64,000 bases of DNA, taken from Hippea jasoniae (GTDB lineage: Bacteria; Campylobacterota_A; Desulfurellia; Desulfurellales; Hippeaceae). The notes under the pieces were generated by a model. The model ran no database searches. It was given only the letters and a program-made list of their open reading frames with translations, and was not told the DNA's origin. This document shows positions 35,632 through 44,372 of the stretch, in pieces (position 1 is the stretch's first letter; every line of letters begins with the position of its first letter). The stretch is taken from positions 62,001 through 126,000 of the forward strand of contig NZ_JQLX01000013.1 in NCBI RefSeq assembly GCF_000744435.1, written 5' to 3'. A program made the translations under genes and the position numbers.

Positions 35632-36615
35632 ATGAAGCCAAAGGTTTTAATAACAAGGCTTATTCCAAAAAACGGTATAGATATGTTAAAGGATGAATTT
35701 GAGCTTATTATAAATACGCAAAACAGAAACATGAGTTATGATGAGATTCTTAAAGCCTCAAAAGATGTATTTGGCATAATAAGCATGGTTTCAGATAAAA
35801 TCGACTCCACAATTATTAAAAAGGCTCAAAAGCTCAAGATTATTGCCAATTACGGTGTTGGCATAAACAATGTTGATATAGATACAGCCACTCAAAACGG
35901 CGTGTTGTTCACAAACACTCCCGATGTTTTAACAAATGCCACAGCAGAGCTTGCCTTTGGTTTGATTATGGCACTGGCAAGAAGGATTCCAAAGGCAGAT
36001 AAGTTTTTAAGAAGCGGTAGCTTTAGCGGCTTTGACCCCGTTCTTTTTTTGGGTGAGGAACTTTATGGTTCAACTATGGGCATTATAGGTATGGGCAGAA
36101 TCGGCTCCACTGTTGCCCGTATTGCACGATTTGGTTTCAATATGAGAGTTTTGTATTACAATAGAACCAAAAGCCCCAATGAAAGACTGATTGATGCTGA
36201 AAGGGTTGAGCTTGATGAGCTTTTGAAAAATAGCGATGTAGTTGTTGTAACAGCTCCACTGAATGATGATAGCAGGCATATGATTTCAAAAAAAGAATTT
36301 GCCCTGATGAAGGATGATGCGATATTTGTCAATGTGGGAAGAGGAGAGGTTGTTGATACCGACGCTTTAATTGAAAAGGCAAAAACTGCCCCGCTATTTA
36401 AAGTTGGTCTTGATGTGTATGAAAATGAGCCGAATTTTGATGAAAGGCTTCTTGAGTTAAAAAACTGCATTCTTCTGCCGCATATTGGCTCAGCAACAAG
36501 AAAAACACGCATGAAGATGGCAGAAATTGTTGCCACAAACATGATCAGGGTTAAAAACGGCCAATGCCCGTTGTATGCTGTAAATGGAGGTCAACTATGC
36601 CGTGCAAACGACTGA
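35632..36615 (+). CDS. D-isomer-specific 2-hydroxyacid dehydrogenase
   Basis: 327 residues. The NAD loop is MGIIGMGRIGSTVA near residue 148. The catalytic arginine is in NVGRGEVVDTDAL near residue 237, the glutamate in DVYENEPN near 263, and the histidine in LPHIGSATRKT near 283. This fits glyoxylate/hydroxypyruvate reductase or phosphoglycerate dehydrogenase relatives; no ACT or regulatory domain is present, so SerA-like activity is less likely. The substrate is not decided by the sequence. Its end overlaps the acylphosphatase gene by 19 bases. Confidence 0.85.
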   Translation: MKPKVLITRLIPKNGIDMLKDEFELIINTQNRNMSYDEILKASKDVFGIISMVSDKIDSTIIKKAQKLKIIANYGVGINNVDIDTATQNGVLFTNTPDVLTNATAELAFGLIMALARRIPKADKFLRSGSFSGFDPVLFLGEELYGSTMGIIGMGRIGSTVARIARFGFNMRVLYYNRTKSPNERLIDAERVELDELLKNSDVVVVTAPLNDDSRHMISKKEFALMKDDAIFVNVGRGEVVDTDALIEKAKTAPLFKVGLDVYENEPNFDERLLELKNCILLPHIGSATRKTRMKMAEIVATNMIRVKNGQCPLYAVNGGQLCRAND

Positions 36616-36869
36616 GAATTACAGGTGTTGTGCAGGGTGTAGGATATAGAGCGTGGGCAAAAAGGCTTGCCGATATGCTTAATGTGAAGGGTTATGTGAG
36701 AAATATGGATGATGGTAGCGTAGAAATGGTTGTGTGTGCGGATGATAATATTATCAATGTTATGATTAATGCTGCAAAAAAGGGTCCTGCTGCAAGTGTT
36801 GTTAAAGATGTTGAGGTATTTGATAGCGATTTTGTAGCCAAATCTGAGGGGTTTGAAATATGGATGTAA
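36597..36869 (+). CDS. acyP: acylphosphatase
   Basis: 90 residues from the ATG at 36597, with TGGAGGT 6 bases upstream; an earlier in-frame ATG lies within the dehydrogenase gene. LRITGVVQGVGYRAW near residue 6 is the phosphate loop with the catalytic arginine, and GYVRNMDDGSVEMV contains the asparagine. It hydrolyses acyl phosphates such as carbamoyl phosphate or acetyl phosphate. The operon gives no clue to the substrate. Confidence 0.92.
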   Translation: MPCKRLRITGVVQGVGYRAWAKRLADMLNVKGYVRNMDDGSVEMVVCADDNIINVMINAAKKGPAASVVKDVEVFDSDFVAKSEGFEIWM

Positions 36870-37417
36870 AGAAAAAAAGCGAAGAGTTGCTTCAATACGG
36901 AATAGAAAGCTTTCTTAACAATAGATTTGATAAATCCAAAATGTTCTTTTCTATGGTTTTATCGATGGAGCCTGAAAACAAGATAGCACGCTTTGGTGTG
37001 GTGTGTATTGATGCCATCGAGGATGGGCTTGTTGAGGCAAAAGAGATGTTTAGCGTATTTGTGTTTTCTGACACACGCCAACAGGATGCAATTATGGAGG
37101 TGTTTGAGCATTACCAGAACAGTATAAACTCTCCAGAAAGTGATGTGGATTACCTCTACGATGTATTATCGCTTTACAATGTTAAAGCCACAACAATTGG
37201 TGAGGATCTATATCTTTCAAAGATCGAACCTGATAAAAACAAAACTGTTAACACAAATATGCTGCTTGGCAGGGTGTATGAAAAGATGGGAGATTATTCT
37301 AAGGCGATAGACCATTTTGCAAAGGCGTTTAAGATGAAGCCGTTTGATGAAGATTTAATGAAAGAACTTATTGAGATGGTGAGAAAGACAAAAAAAGATG
37401 AACAGAAAGATACTTGA
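36860..37417 (+). CDS. TPR-repeat protein
   Basis: 185 residues, helical. An N-terminal repeat (YGIESFLNNRFDKSKMFFSMVLSMEPEN) and a C-terminal one (LLGRVYEKMGDYSKAIDHFAKAFKMKPFDEDL) fit tetratricopeptide units, so it is probably a protein-protein adaptor. It has no signal peptide. It overlaps acyP by 10 bases and kdsD by 20, placing it in the LPS precursor operon, though a specific partner is unknown. Confidence 0.7.
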   Translation: MDVKKKSEELLQYGIESFLNNRFDKSKMFFSMVLSMEPENKIARFGVVCIDAIEDGLVEAKEMFSVFVFSDTRQQDAIMEVFEHYQNSINSPESDVDYLYDVLSLYNVKATTIGEDLYLSKIEPDKNKTVNTNMLLGRVYEKMGDYSKAIDHFAKAFKMKPFDEDLMKELIEMVRKTKKDEQKDT

Positions 37418-38369
37418 AGCATTAAAAAGGGCTGTTGCTTCAGAGCTAAAGGGTATTGAAGCTTTATTTAGAAGGATTGATGATAATTTTGTAAAAGCGG
37501 TTGAGCTGATCGATAGCTGTTCTGGCAGAGTGATATTCTCCGGTATGGGTAAATCGGGTCTTATAGGCAAAAAGATATCATCAACATTTTCAAGTATCGG
37601 TGTGCCTTCTATGTTTGTGCATCCAGCCGATGCTGCACATGGTGACCTTGGGATGATAACAAAAGACGATATTGCAATACTTCTATCTAATTCTGGCTCA
37701 ACACCTGAGGTTTTATTCATATTGCCTGTTTTGAAACGATTTAGCATGCCCGTTATATCGATTGTGGGCAATGTAAACTCAGAGCTTGCCAGACGCAGTG
37801 ATGTGGTGCTTGATGCCACAGTAGAAGAGGAGGCAACCCCCATAAGCCTTGTGCCCACTACATCAACAACCGTAGCCTGCGTTATTGGTGATGCTTTAGC
37901 GGCGGGTTTAATCGTTAAAAGGAATTTTAAAGAAGAAGATTTTGCGTTTTTTCACCCAGGAGGTAGCATAGGCAAAAAGCTCCTTGTTAGGGTTGAAGAT
38001 CTGATGCATACAGATAATGAGATTCCATCCGTTGATAAGAGTACAGGTTTTGAACAGCTCATTTATGAGATTTCATCAAAAAGGCTGGGTATGACAACGG
38101 TTGTGGATGAAAATAAAAAATTAGTGGGCGTGATTACAGATGGGGACTTAAGAAGGGCGATTGAGCGTTTTTCTGATAAGTTGTTCAATATTAAAGCAGA
38201 GGATATAATGAGCAGAAACCCCAAAACGATAGATAGGTTTTCACTTGCTGCAAAAGCCGCTGCAATAATGGAAAACTACTCCATAACAAGCCTTGTTGTG
38301 GTTGATAGTGATAACAACATAGAGGGCATAATCCATCTACATGATATCTTAAAGGCCGGTGTTTTGTGA
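37398..38369 (+). CDS. kdsD: arabinose-5-phosphate isomerase
   Basis: 323 residues. The SIS domain (about 30-180) has VIFSGMGKSGLIGKKI, HPADAAHGDLGMI and LSNSGSTPEV. Two CBS repeats (about 205-320) follow, with GVITDGDLRRAIE. It converts ribulose-5-phosphate to arabinose-5-phosphate, feeding KdsA. kdsC follows with an overlapping TGATG, so Kdo-8-P dephosphorylation is coupled. Arabinose-5-phosphate is separate from the lipid-linked arabinose proposed at 10139-15205. Confidence 0.94.
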   Translation: MNRKILEALKRAVASELKGIEALFRRIDDNFVKAVELIDSCSGRVIFSGMGKSGLIGKKISSTFSSIGVPSMFVHPADAAHGDLGMITKDDIAILLSNSGSTPEVLFILPVLKRFSMPVISIVGNVNSELARRSDVVLDATVEEEATPISLVPTTSTTVACVIGDALAAGLIVKRNFKEEDFAFFHPGGSIGKKLLVRVEDLMHTDNEIPSVDKSTGFEQLIYEISSKRLGMTTVVDENKKLVGVITDGDLRRAIERFSDKLFNIKAEDIMSRNPKTIDRFSLAAKAAAIMENYSITSLVVVDSDNNIEGIIHLHDILKAGVL

Positions 38370-38887
38370 TGATTAAGTTAATCATAATGGATGTTGATGG
38401 TGTTTTGACAGATGGAAGAATCATTCTTGATGACAACGGCGTTGAGTATAAGTTTTTTGATGTGAAAGACGGGCATATATTTCACATAGCATTCAATTTT
38501 GGTATAAAAATAGCTCTTATCAGTGGCAGATATTCAAAGGTTACACAGATTAGAGCAGAGCAATTGGGTGTTGAAGATGTTTTTCAAAATCAGCACAACA
38601 AGATGGATGCATACAGACAATTAAAGGGCAAATATGGGCTTAAAGATGATGAGATTGCCTACATTGGCGATGATGTTATCGATATCCCGCCCATGATTGC
38701 CTGTGGTTTTGCTGCATGTCCTGCTGATGCTGTTGAGGAGGTTAAAAAAGTCAGCGATTATGTGTCTCCTTTTGGTGGCGGAAGGGGAGCAGTTAGAGAT
38801 ATTGTTGAGTTGATTTTTAAAAAGAACGGTCTGTGGGATAGAATGATGGAGAAATATCTAAATCCGGATAAAAATGGCCTTTTATAA
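38369..38887 (+). CDS. kdsC: Kdo-8-phosphate phosphatase
   Basis: 172 residues, a cap-less HAD enzyme. Motifs are IMDVDGVLTDGRI near residue 6, ALISGRYSK near residue 49, and YIGDDVIDIPPMIACG near residue 97, all typical of KdsC. The ATG at 38369 is used with the kdsD stop as TGATG; a GTG just before is in frame. It releases free Kdo for CMP activation. lptC overlaps its end by 14 bases. Confidence 0.93.
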   Translation: MIKLIIMDVDGVLTDGRIILDDNGVEYKFFDVKDGHIFHIAFNFGIKIALISGRYSKVTQIRAEQLGVEDVFQNQHNKMDAYRQLKGKYGLKDDEIAYIGDDVIDIPPMIACGFAACPADAVEEVKKVSDYVSPFGGGRGAVRDIVELIFKKNGLWDRMMEKYLNPDKNGLL

Positions 38888-39419
38888 AAAACTCACCCTT
38901 TATCTGGGTTATTTTTCTTTGGCTTTACTTTTTGGCGTGGTAGCCTTTGTGTTTGTAGGTTTTATGCAGAAGGATGCTGTTATTAACACATCTGTTTCGT
39001 TTAAAATAAAAGAGAAAGCAAAAGGCGTTGATATCTACAGAAAGGCAAAAAGAACATACCATATCAAAGCAGTGTCTATGGAAAAACTAAAGAACAATGT
39101 CGTAAGATTGTATGATCCAAAGTTGTGGATAATGCCGCACGATAAAGAGCCTATAACTTTTATTAAAGCCAGATACGCCCTGATTTATCCAGATAACGAT
39201 GTTTATGCCTATGGCGGTGTCAGCTTAAAAAGAAGCGATCTAAATATATTTTCAAAAGATGCCCGTTTTGATGCACAAAAAGATGTTATTTATTCAAAAA
39301 ATCCTTTCAGTGGTTATAATAAAAGCTCTGTTTTTAAGGGTAAAAGCTTTAAATATCTAACAAAAAACAGTGAGCTTATTGTATGGGGAGTTGATATATG
39401 GCTAAAACAAAAACATTAA
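38874..39419 (+). CDS. lptC: LptC, LPS export periplasmic bridge protein
   Basis: 181 residues. An N-terminal membrane anchor (about 10-30) precedes a periplasmic beta-jellyroll of the OstA family, with YHIKAVSMEKL, VVRLYDPKLWI and YPDNDVYAYGGVSL. LptC hands LPS from the LptBFG complex to LptA. Its position after kdsC is the usual order in proteobacteria, where lptA and lptB would follow; here aroA follows instead. Sequence match is weak because the family is variable, and context carries weight. Confidence 0.82.
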   Translation: MAFYKKLTLYLGYFSLALLFGVVAFVFVGFMQKDAVINTSVSFKIKEKAKGVDIYRKAKRTYHIKAVSMEKLKNNVVRLYDPKLWIMPHDKEPITFIKARYALIYPDNDVYAYGGVSLKRSDLNIFSKDARFDAQKDVIYSKNPFSGYNKSSVFKGKSFKYLTKNSELIVWGVDIWLKQKH

Positions 39420-40660
39420 GACCCGCAAGCGATAAATCGATCTCTCACAGGGCTGTTTTGATTCCATCACTTGCTAAGGGCAAGACGGTTGTAAATAATT
39501 TTTTATTTTGTGAGGATACACTTAAGTCTATTAAGGCCATGCAGGCAATGGGTGTTAAAATAGAGATGGATTACAATCGTATTGTGGTTTACGGTAGCGC
39601 AAAAAAACTGAGTGAGCCTGATGATGTAATTTATCTGGGCAATTCAGGAACATCGATGAGGCTTATAAGTGGTATTGTTGCTGGTGGTGGTTTTATGAGT
39701 GTTTTAACCGGTGATGCCTCTCTAAGAAAGCGTCCTATGCAGAGGATTATTGAGCCGTTAACAAGAATGGGTGCTTCTGTCTTGTCAAAAGAAGGCGGTT
39801 ATGCTCCACTTGCCATAAAGGGCTCAAAGGATCTAAAACCCATCAGGCATATTTCTAAAATCGCCTCAGCTCAGGTAAAATCGGCAATTCTTCTGGCGGG
39901 TTTATTTTCTAAAGAAACAGTTGAGGTTGTTGAACCCATTAAGTCTCGCAACCATACGGAGAATATGTTGAAATTCTTTGGCGTTGATGTGGTTGATGTG
40001 TCAAACAGTGTAGCATTGGGTAAAAACAGAGAGCCTGCTGGCGATGTTGAAATCAATGTTCCTGCGGATATATCCTCAGCTGCATATTTTATGGTATATG
40101 CTGCCATGAAGCCTTTTAAGTCGGTTTTGCTAAAGGATGTCAATATAAATCCAACAAGGGACGGCATTGTAGAGATATTTAAACAATGCGGGATAGATTT
40201 TGAGATAGTCAACAGAAGAGTAGAGGGGTTTGAAGAGGTTGCAGATATTGTAGTAAATTATACATCAAAAATAAAACCGTTTGTGATAGACAAACCGCTT
40301 ATACCAAAACTGATCGATGAAATTCCGATTCTGTCTGTTTTAGCGCTTAAGGCAGATGGTGTTAGTATAATAAGGGATGCAAGAGAACTCAGAAAAAAAG
40401 AAAGTGACCGCATAAAAGCGATGGTTGAAAATCTCAGAAGAATTGGTGCAGAGGTAGAGGAGTTTGAGGATGGTTATGCCATCAGACAAGCCACAAACCT
40501 CAAACCCTCATACATAGAAACATACAACGATCACAGGATTGCTATGAGTTTTCTCATTTTAAGGGAGGTGTTTGATTTGCCTCTCAATATTAAAGAAACC
40601 CGCTCCATTTTGACATCGTATCCCAATTTTACAGAGCATCTAAATTACCTGAATTTTTAG
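39398..40660 (+). CDS. aroA: 3-phosphoshikimate 1-carboxyvinyltransferase (EPSP synthase)
   Basis: 420 residues. PASDKSISHRAV near residue 8, LGNSGTSMRLISG near residue 76, LTGDASLRKRPM, and the C-terminal KESDRIKAM and YNDHRIAMSF identify EPSP synthase. It condenses shikimate-3-phosphate with phosphoenolpyruvate in aromatic amino acid synthesis. The ATG overlaps lptC by 22 bases. The 3' end overlaps the convergent SDR gene by 4 bases. Confidence 0.95.
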   Translation: MAKTKTLRPASDKSISHRAVLIPSLAKGKTVVNNFLFCEDTLKSIKAMQAMGVKIEMDYNRIVVYGSAKKLSEPDDVIYLGNSGTSMRLISGIVAGGGFMSVLTGDASLRKRPMQRIIEPLTRMGASVLSKEGGYAPLAIKGSKDLKPIRHISKIASAQVKSAILLAGLFSKETVEVVEPIKSRNHTENMLKFFGVDVVDVSNSVALGKNREPAGDVEINVPADISSAAYFMVYAAMKPFKSVLLKDVNINPTRDGIVEIFKQCGIDFEIVNRRVEGFEEVADIVVNYTSKIKPFVIDKPLIPKLIDEIPILSVLALKADGVSIIRDARELRKKESDRIKAMVENLRRIGAEVEEFEDGYAIRQATNLKPSYIETYNDHRIAMSFLILREVFDLPLNIKETRSILTSYPNFTEHLNYLNF

Positions 40661-41427
40661 AAATTTTTGTAGTTTTTTATGTTCAAAATAGAGCTTGCCT
40701 GCTGTGTAGGCATTAAAACCATATCCTCCACACAGACATGCTGCGGTAGATTTACACTGAAAAAAACTGCCTCTGCTACATCCTCTGCCGTTAGAGGTTT
40801 TATATTCTCATAAACCTTTTTTGCCTTTTCTTTGTCGCCTTTGAATCTTACTATAGAAAACTCTGTCTCCACCATACCAGGGTCGATGCTTATAACCCTG
40901 ATATCATAACCTAAAACATCCATCCTTAAGGCTTTTGATAGATGTTTGACGGCTGCTTTGGTAGCACAGTAAACATTGCCTCTTGGATAGGTTTCATGAC
41001 CTGCAATTGATGCTATGTTGACAATTGTCCCGTAATTTTTCTCTACCATTTTTGGTAAAATTGCCCTTGTGACATAGAGCAAACCCTTTATGTTTGTGTC
41101 GATCATAACCTCCCAGTCATCCACATCACCTTCCTGAAAAAAACTCAAGCCAGCGGCAAGCCCTGCGTTGTTTATAAGAATATCGATATCTGAAAAATCA
41201 TCTGGCAAATGGGATAGATACTCAAATACATCATCCCTTTTTCTTACATCAAGCTGAACTGGCAAAACCCTGACATTGTAGTTTTTTTCAAGTTCATCTT
41301 TGATTTGCATAAGCCTTTCAAGCCTTCTTGCAACCAAGACAAGGTTTATGTTGTTTTGAGCAAATTTTTTAGCCACAGCAAGTCCGATACCGCTTGATGC
41401 ACCAGTAATTAATGCGGTTTTAGCCAT
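40657..41427 (-). CDS. short-chain dehydrogenase (YdfG-like)
   Basis: 256 residues. The cofactor loop is ITGASSGIGLAVAKKF at residue 7; NNAGLA, the serine in NIASIAGHE and the active-site YCATKAA near residue 152 follow. The VARRLERL segment after the loop favours NADP. The protein resembles YdfG, which oxidises 3-hydroxy acids such as serine or malonic semialdehyde, but substrates vary. It overlaps the upstream Cache-GGDEF gene by 8 bases. Confidence 0.85.
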   Translation of the reverse strand: MAKTALITGASSGIGLAVAKKFAQNNINLVLVARRLERLMQIKDELEKNYNVRVLPVQLDVRKRDDVFEYLSHLPDDFSDIDILINNAGLAAGLSFFQEGDVDDWEVMIDTNIKGLLYVTRAILPKMVEKNYGTIVNIASIAGHETYPRGNVYCATKAAVKHLSKALRMDVLGYDIRVISIDPGMVETEFSIVRFKGDKEKAKKVYENIKPLTAEDVAEAVFFSVNLPQHVCVEDMVLMPTQQASSILNIKNYKNF

Positions 41428-43219
41428 TTTTTTCCTCCCTGTATCTTACTACCATATTTTTACCTTTGCTTTTAGCAATATAAAGCGCTTTGTCTGCAAG
41501 TTCAATAGCTTCGTATATATCCTCTGTATCCCTTGGAACCATCGCATATCCAATGCTTGTTGTAATCTTTATTGTGTGGTTGTTGTATTTTATTCTTTCC
41601 TGTTCTATCGATTTTCTAAACCCTTCAAGCAAACCAAACACCTCATCATCGTCTATATCTTGTATTAAAACCAAAAACTCCTCACCTCCATATCTGATTA
41701 TTAAGTCTGAACCGCGTTTGAAATGCTCTTTTAGATGCTCAGCAAAAGCCTTTAAAACCTTATCGCCTGCAACATGACCATAGGTGTCGTTTATCTTTTT
41801 GAAATCATCAAGGTCTAACATAGCAACTGCGATATTAAACGAGTGCCTTTTTGCCGATGCCGTTAATGTTTGGAGTGTTTCTTCTAAAAATCTTCTGTTG
41901 TAAAGTCCCGTTAGGTTATCGTGAAGCGATAGCTCCTTAAGTGATGCTGTAAGTTTTTTTATGTTGATGTTATGAGCCATACTCTGAAAATATCTGTTAA
42001 GCAGCTTTTTTAACCGCATGCTTTCTTTGGTCTTATCAAGCGTTAACTCTACTGCTGCAACGACATTTTTGTTTGATATAATGGGATAGCAAAGGTAAGT
42101 GCATGCTTGATTGCACTGCTTTTCAACAACAACGCCTTTTTGAGCATATTCTAAAGCTGAGTAGTTGCAGGGGATTACACCTTTTGAAATAACTTTTATC
42201 AATTTACCATCTCTATTAGTATATATGTTGTAATTTTCTATATTAAATTCGTCCAATAACTCTTTTATCAGATCAAAGATTTGCTCCTCATTATCGGCTA
42301 ACTCCAATAATTCTTTAAGCTTAAGCATGCGGGATGTGTGCTCTATGTATGCGTTTGTGTTTGTAATGAGTTTTCCTATTGCACCCCTTGAGATTACAGG
42401 CAGCTGCATCTCGATGCTTGCCTCACCCTCTAAGAGTTTTTCCGATATCTTTGCAACATCTTCAACAGATTTCATCATCTTTACGATCAATAGATAGAGG
42501 ATAATAAGCGATATTGCTGATGAGAGTATGCCAGGAATTAAGCTTTCTATAAAACTTTCTATGAGCTGTTTTTCTTCTTTTTCCTTTAGGATGTTAAGTT
42601 GATCGTTTATCTCTTTTAGATAAAAGCCGCTGCCTATTATCCAGTTAAGCGATGGTATGACCTTGACATAAGATATCTTTAAAAACAACCTATTGTCTAT
42701 CCCGGGATAGAACCATTTATATTCAATGTAAGAGCCATTTTTTAATCTTAGCTGCTCTATTACATTTTTCAAAGATACATACGGCATTTTGTTTAATTTA
42801 AATATATTTTTGCCGATTAGCTCAGGTTTGGGAGGGTCAACCAATAAAACGCCATCTGTAGTTATACACCACACATACCCAACCCTGCCGTATTTGACTG
42901 TATTGATGTTATCTATTGCTAATTCTTTTGCAGCTTGTGGTGATATTTTTCCCTCCAAAGCTAAATTTTGAGATACGGTTATTATATTACTTGCAACCTC
43001 AACGGCTGTTTTTGCCATATCTTTATACTCTCGCATAAGTAGTTTTCTTTGGTTGTTTATCTGTTTATCCATAGCGTTGAGCTGTGAGAAGAAAAAATAT
43101 CCGTATCCTGTGATACCGATGATCAAAAGCCCTATGATGTATGTTATCAGTATTCGTGTTTTAAATGATGCTTTTTCAAACCAATTGATCATTTCTAATT
43201 GCCACTTGAATTTCTTCAT
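41420..43219 (-). CDS. membrane diguanylate cyclase with Cache sensor
   Basis: 599 residues. Membrane helix 1 (about 22-44) is followed by a single-Cache periplasmic sensor with GRVGYVWCITTDG and WIIGSGFYLKEI (about 110-205). Helix 2 (about 227-248), a HAMP-like linker and a GAF-like region (about 305-400) come next. The C-terminal GGDEF domain has GGEEF at 511-515, and the inhibitory RxxD site (R502, D505) is present, so feedback by cyclic-di-GMP is likely. The GAF-like part has C351, C369, C373 and C377. The ATG at 43219 lies 6 bases behind a -10 box without a ribosome site. Confidence 0.88.
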   Translation of the reverse strand: MKKFKWQLEMINWFEKASFKTRILITYIIGLLIIGITGYGYFFFSQLNAMDKQINNQRKLLMREYKDMAKTAVEVASNIITVSQNLALEGKISPQAAKELAIDNINTVKYGRVGYVWCITTDGVLLVDPPKPELIGKNIFKLNKMPYVSLKNVIEQLRLKNGSYIEYKWFYPGIDNRLFLKISYVKVIPSLNWIIGSGFYLKEINDQLNILKEKEEKQLIESFIESLIPGILSSAISLIILYLLIVKMMKSVEDVAKISEKLLEGEASIEMQLPVISRGAIGKLITNTNAYIEHTSRMLKLKELLELADNEEQIFDLIKELLDEFNIENYNIYTNRDGKLIKVISKGVIPCNYSALEYAQKGVVVEKQCNQACTYLCYPIISNKNVVAAVELTLDKTKESMRLKKLLNRYFQSMAHNINIKKLTASLKELSLHDNLTGLYNRRFLEETLQTLTASAKRHSFNIAVAMLDLDDFKKINDTYGHVAGDKVLKAFAEHLKEHFKRGSDLIIRYGGEEFLVLIQDIDDDEVFGLLEGFRKSIEQERIKYNNHTIKITTSIGYAMVPRDTEDIYEAIELADKALYIAKSKGKNMVVRYREEKNG

Positions 43220-43225
43220 TCATAA

Positions 43226-43253
43226 ATAATACAGTCAAACGACCTTAAGTCAA
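43226..43253 (-). promoter_or_regulatory. promoter of the Cache-GGDEF gene, leaderless layout
   Basis: On the minus strand TTGACT at 43253-43248, 16 bases, and TATTAT at 43231-43226, then 6 bases to the ATG at 43219. The ATG is therefore at the expected transcription start. No Shine-Dalgarno sequence is present. Confidence 0.55.
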
Positions 43254-43373
43254 GTGAACCTTATTTTTATTAAAACTTTTTTACAAAAAACATAAAAAAG
43301 TTAACCTAATTTATAAAAAATATCTACTAACTTGAAAAATGAATTCAAATGTACATTTAGAGTTATTTTTTTC

Positions 43374-43401
43374 TTGACAAAAAATAGAATTAAGCTAAAA
43401 T
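43374..43401 (+). promoter_or_regulatory. promoter of the GntR-hydantoinase-TRAP operon
   Basis: TTGACA at 43374-43379, a 16-base spacer and TAAAAT at 43396-43401. An AGGGGGAG ribosome site lies before the ATG at 43425, with a leader of about 17 bases. Confidence 0.6.
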
Positions 43402-43415
43402 TTTAATTAGTTTAA
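43390..43415 (+). promoter_or_regulatory. candidate GntR operator (inverted repeat)
   Basis: TTAAGCTAA at 43390-43398 and TTAGTTTAA at 43407-43415 form inverted arms matching at 8 of 9 positions, separated by 8 bases. The repeat covers the -10 box and the predicted transcription start. This is a typical position for autorepression by the GntR protein encoded just downstream. Confidence 0.4.
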
Positions 43416-43424
43416 GGGGGAGTT

Positions 43425-44372
43425 ATGTCAGAGATTGATAAATTCTTTATCAAACATGAAATTATAAAATTAAAATTAATCGAGCAGGTTATAGAAAATC
43501 CATCAGCAAAGCTGCCACCTGCAAGGGTTATTGCTAAGGAAAATGATGTTAGTGAATTAACGGTTAAAAAGGTTGAAAAGGAGCTTGCCACAAAGGGTTA
43601 TCTGAAAAGCAATAAAAAGGGTGGCACAAGGGCATCAATAAAATTTGCTAAACAGCAGATAGCTGCATTTATTACAGCCAAAGAGACATTCAGAGGTATT
43701 GTTGAGAATCTTCTTAAAGAGGGTTTTTCTTCTGAGGATGTAATGGCTTTAATCTACGATGTTTTGAGTAAGATTAAGGATATATCATCAAACCTGATCT
43801 ATACAGAAAGGGACGAAAATATAGCAATTTTTGCCAAAAGAGAGCTTGAAGATGCCTTAAAGCTGAAAATTGTTTTTAAACCGTATGAGACTTTGAGGGT
43901 TGAGCTTTCAAATAGAATGCTACAGAATAAAATTATTGCTGTGCCGTTTTTCTGCTCACCACCCCTTGAAGAACTAAGCTACGATGGTGTCAAAATCATT
44001 CCTCTAAGGGCAAAACATCCGCTTGAGGGGTTTAGCCAGGCAGGTGATATACCGTTTAACAGCAGGGTGTTTTATATAGCAGCATCAAAGATGGATAAGG
44101 AAAATTCAATATCTATCTATCAGGATATTTTAAGGCGAAAATTTAAACTATACATTTATACGCAGGATGAAATTATAGCCAATAAACATCTGCTTGGTTT
44201 TGCAGATATTGTTGTTGGATATAAATGGATTATCAGGGCAAATAGCTACATATTCAAACAGGTTAGGCGTGTTGTTGAGGTAGATAGAATCGATGATAAA
44301 GAGGGCGTTAAGCTTTTGAGCTATTACATTGAAAGAATGCTGGAGGAGCAAAGTGGAACTGATAGGCGTTGA
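43425..44372 (+). CDS. GntR-family transcriptional regulator
   Basis: 315 residues. The N-terminal winged helix (about 10-75) has the GntR pattern PPARVIAKENDVSELTVKKVEKEL followed by the wing with GYLKSNKKGG. The C-terminal region, about 230 residues, is not an evident FCD, UTRA or aminotransferase domain; it looks like a mixed alpha/beta ligand-binding module. It likely controls the downstream hydantoinase and TRAP genes and itself through the inverted repeat over its promoter. The effector is probably the imported substrate, by context. Confidence 0.82.
   Translation: MSEIDKFFIKHEIIKLKLIEQVIENPSAKLPPARVIAKENDVSELTVKKVEKELATKGYLKSNKKGGTRASIKFAKQQIAAFITAKETFRGIVENLLKEGFSSEDVMALIYDVLSKIKDISSNLIYTERDENIAIFAKRELEDALKLKIVFKPYETLRVELSNRMLQNKIIAVPFFCSPPLEELSYDGVKIIPLRAKHPLEGFSQAGDIPFNSRVFYIAASKMDKENSISIYQDILRRKFKLYIYTQDEIIANKHLLGFADIVVGYKWIIRANSYIFKQVRRVVEVDRIDDKEGVKLLSYYIERMLEEQSGTDRR

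Noticed and set aside
36156-36542. 128-codon open frame on the minus strand
   Set aside because: Antisense to the catalytic part of the 2-hydroxyacid dehydrogenase; serine-rich shadow.
44329-44352. Longer start for hydantoinase subunit A
   Set aside because: GTG at 44353 has GGAGGA upstream and begins right at the conserved GVDTGGT region.
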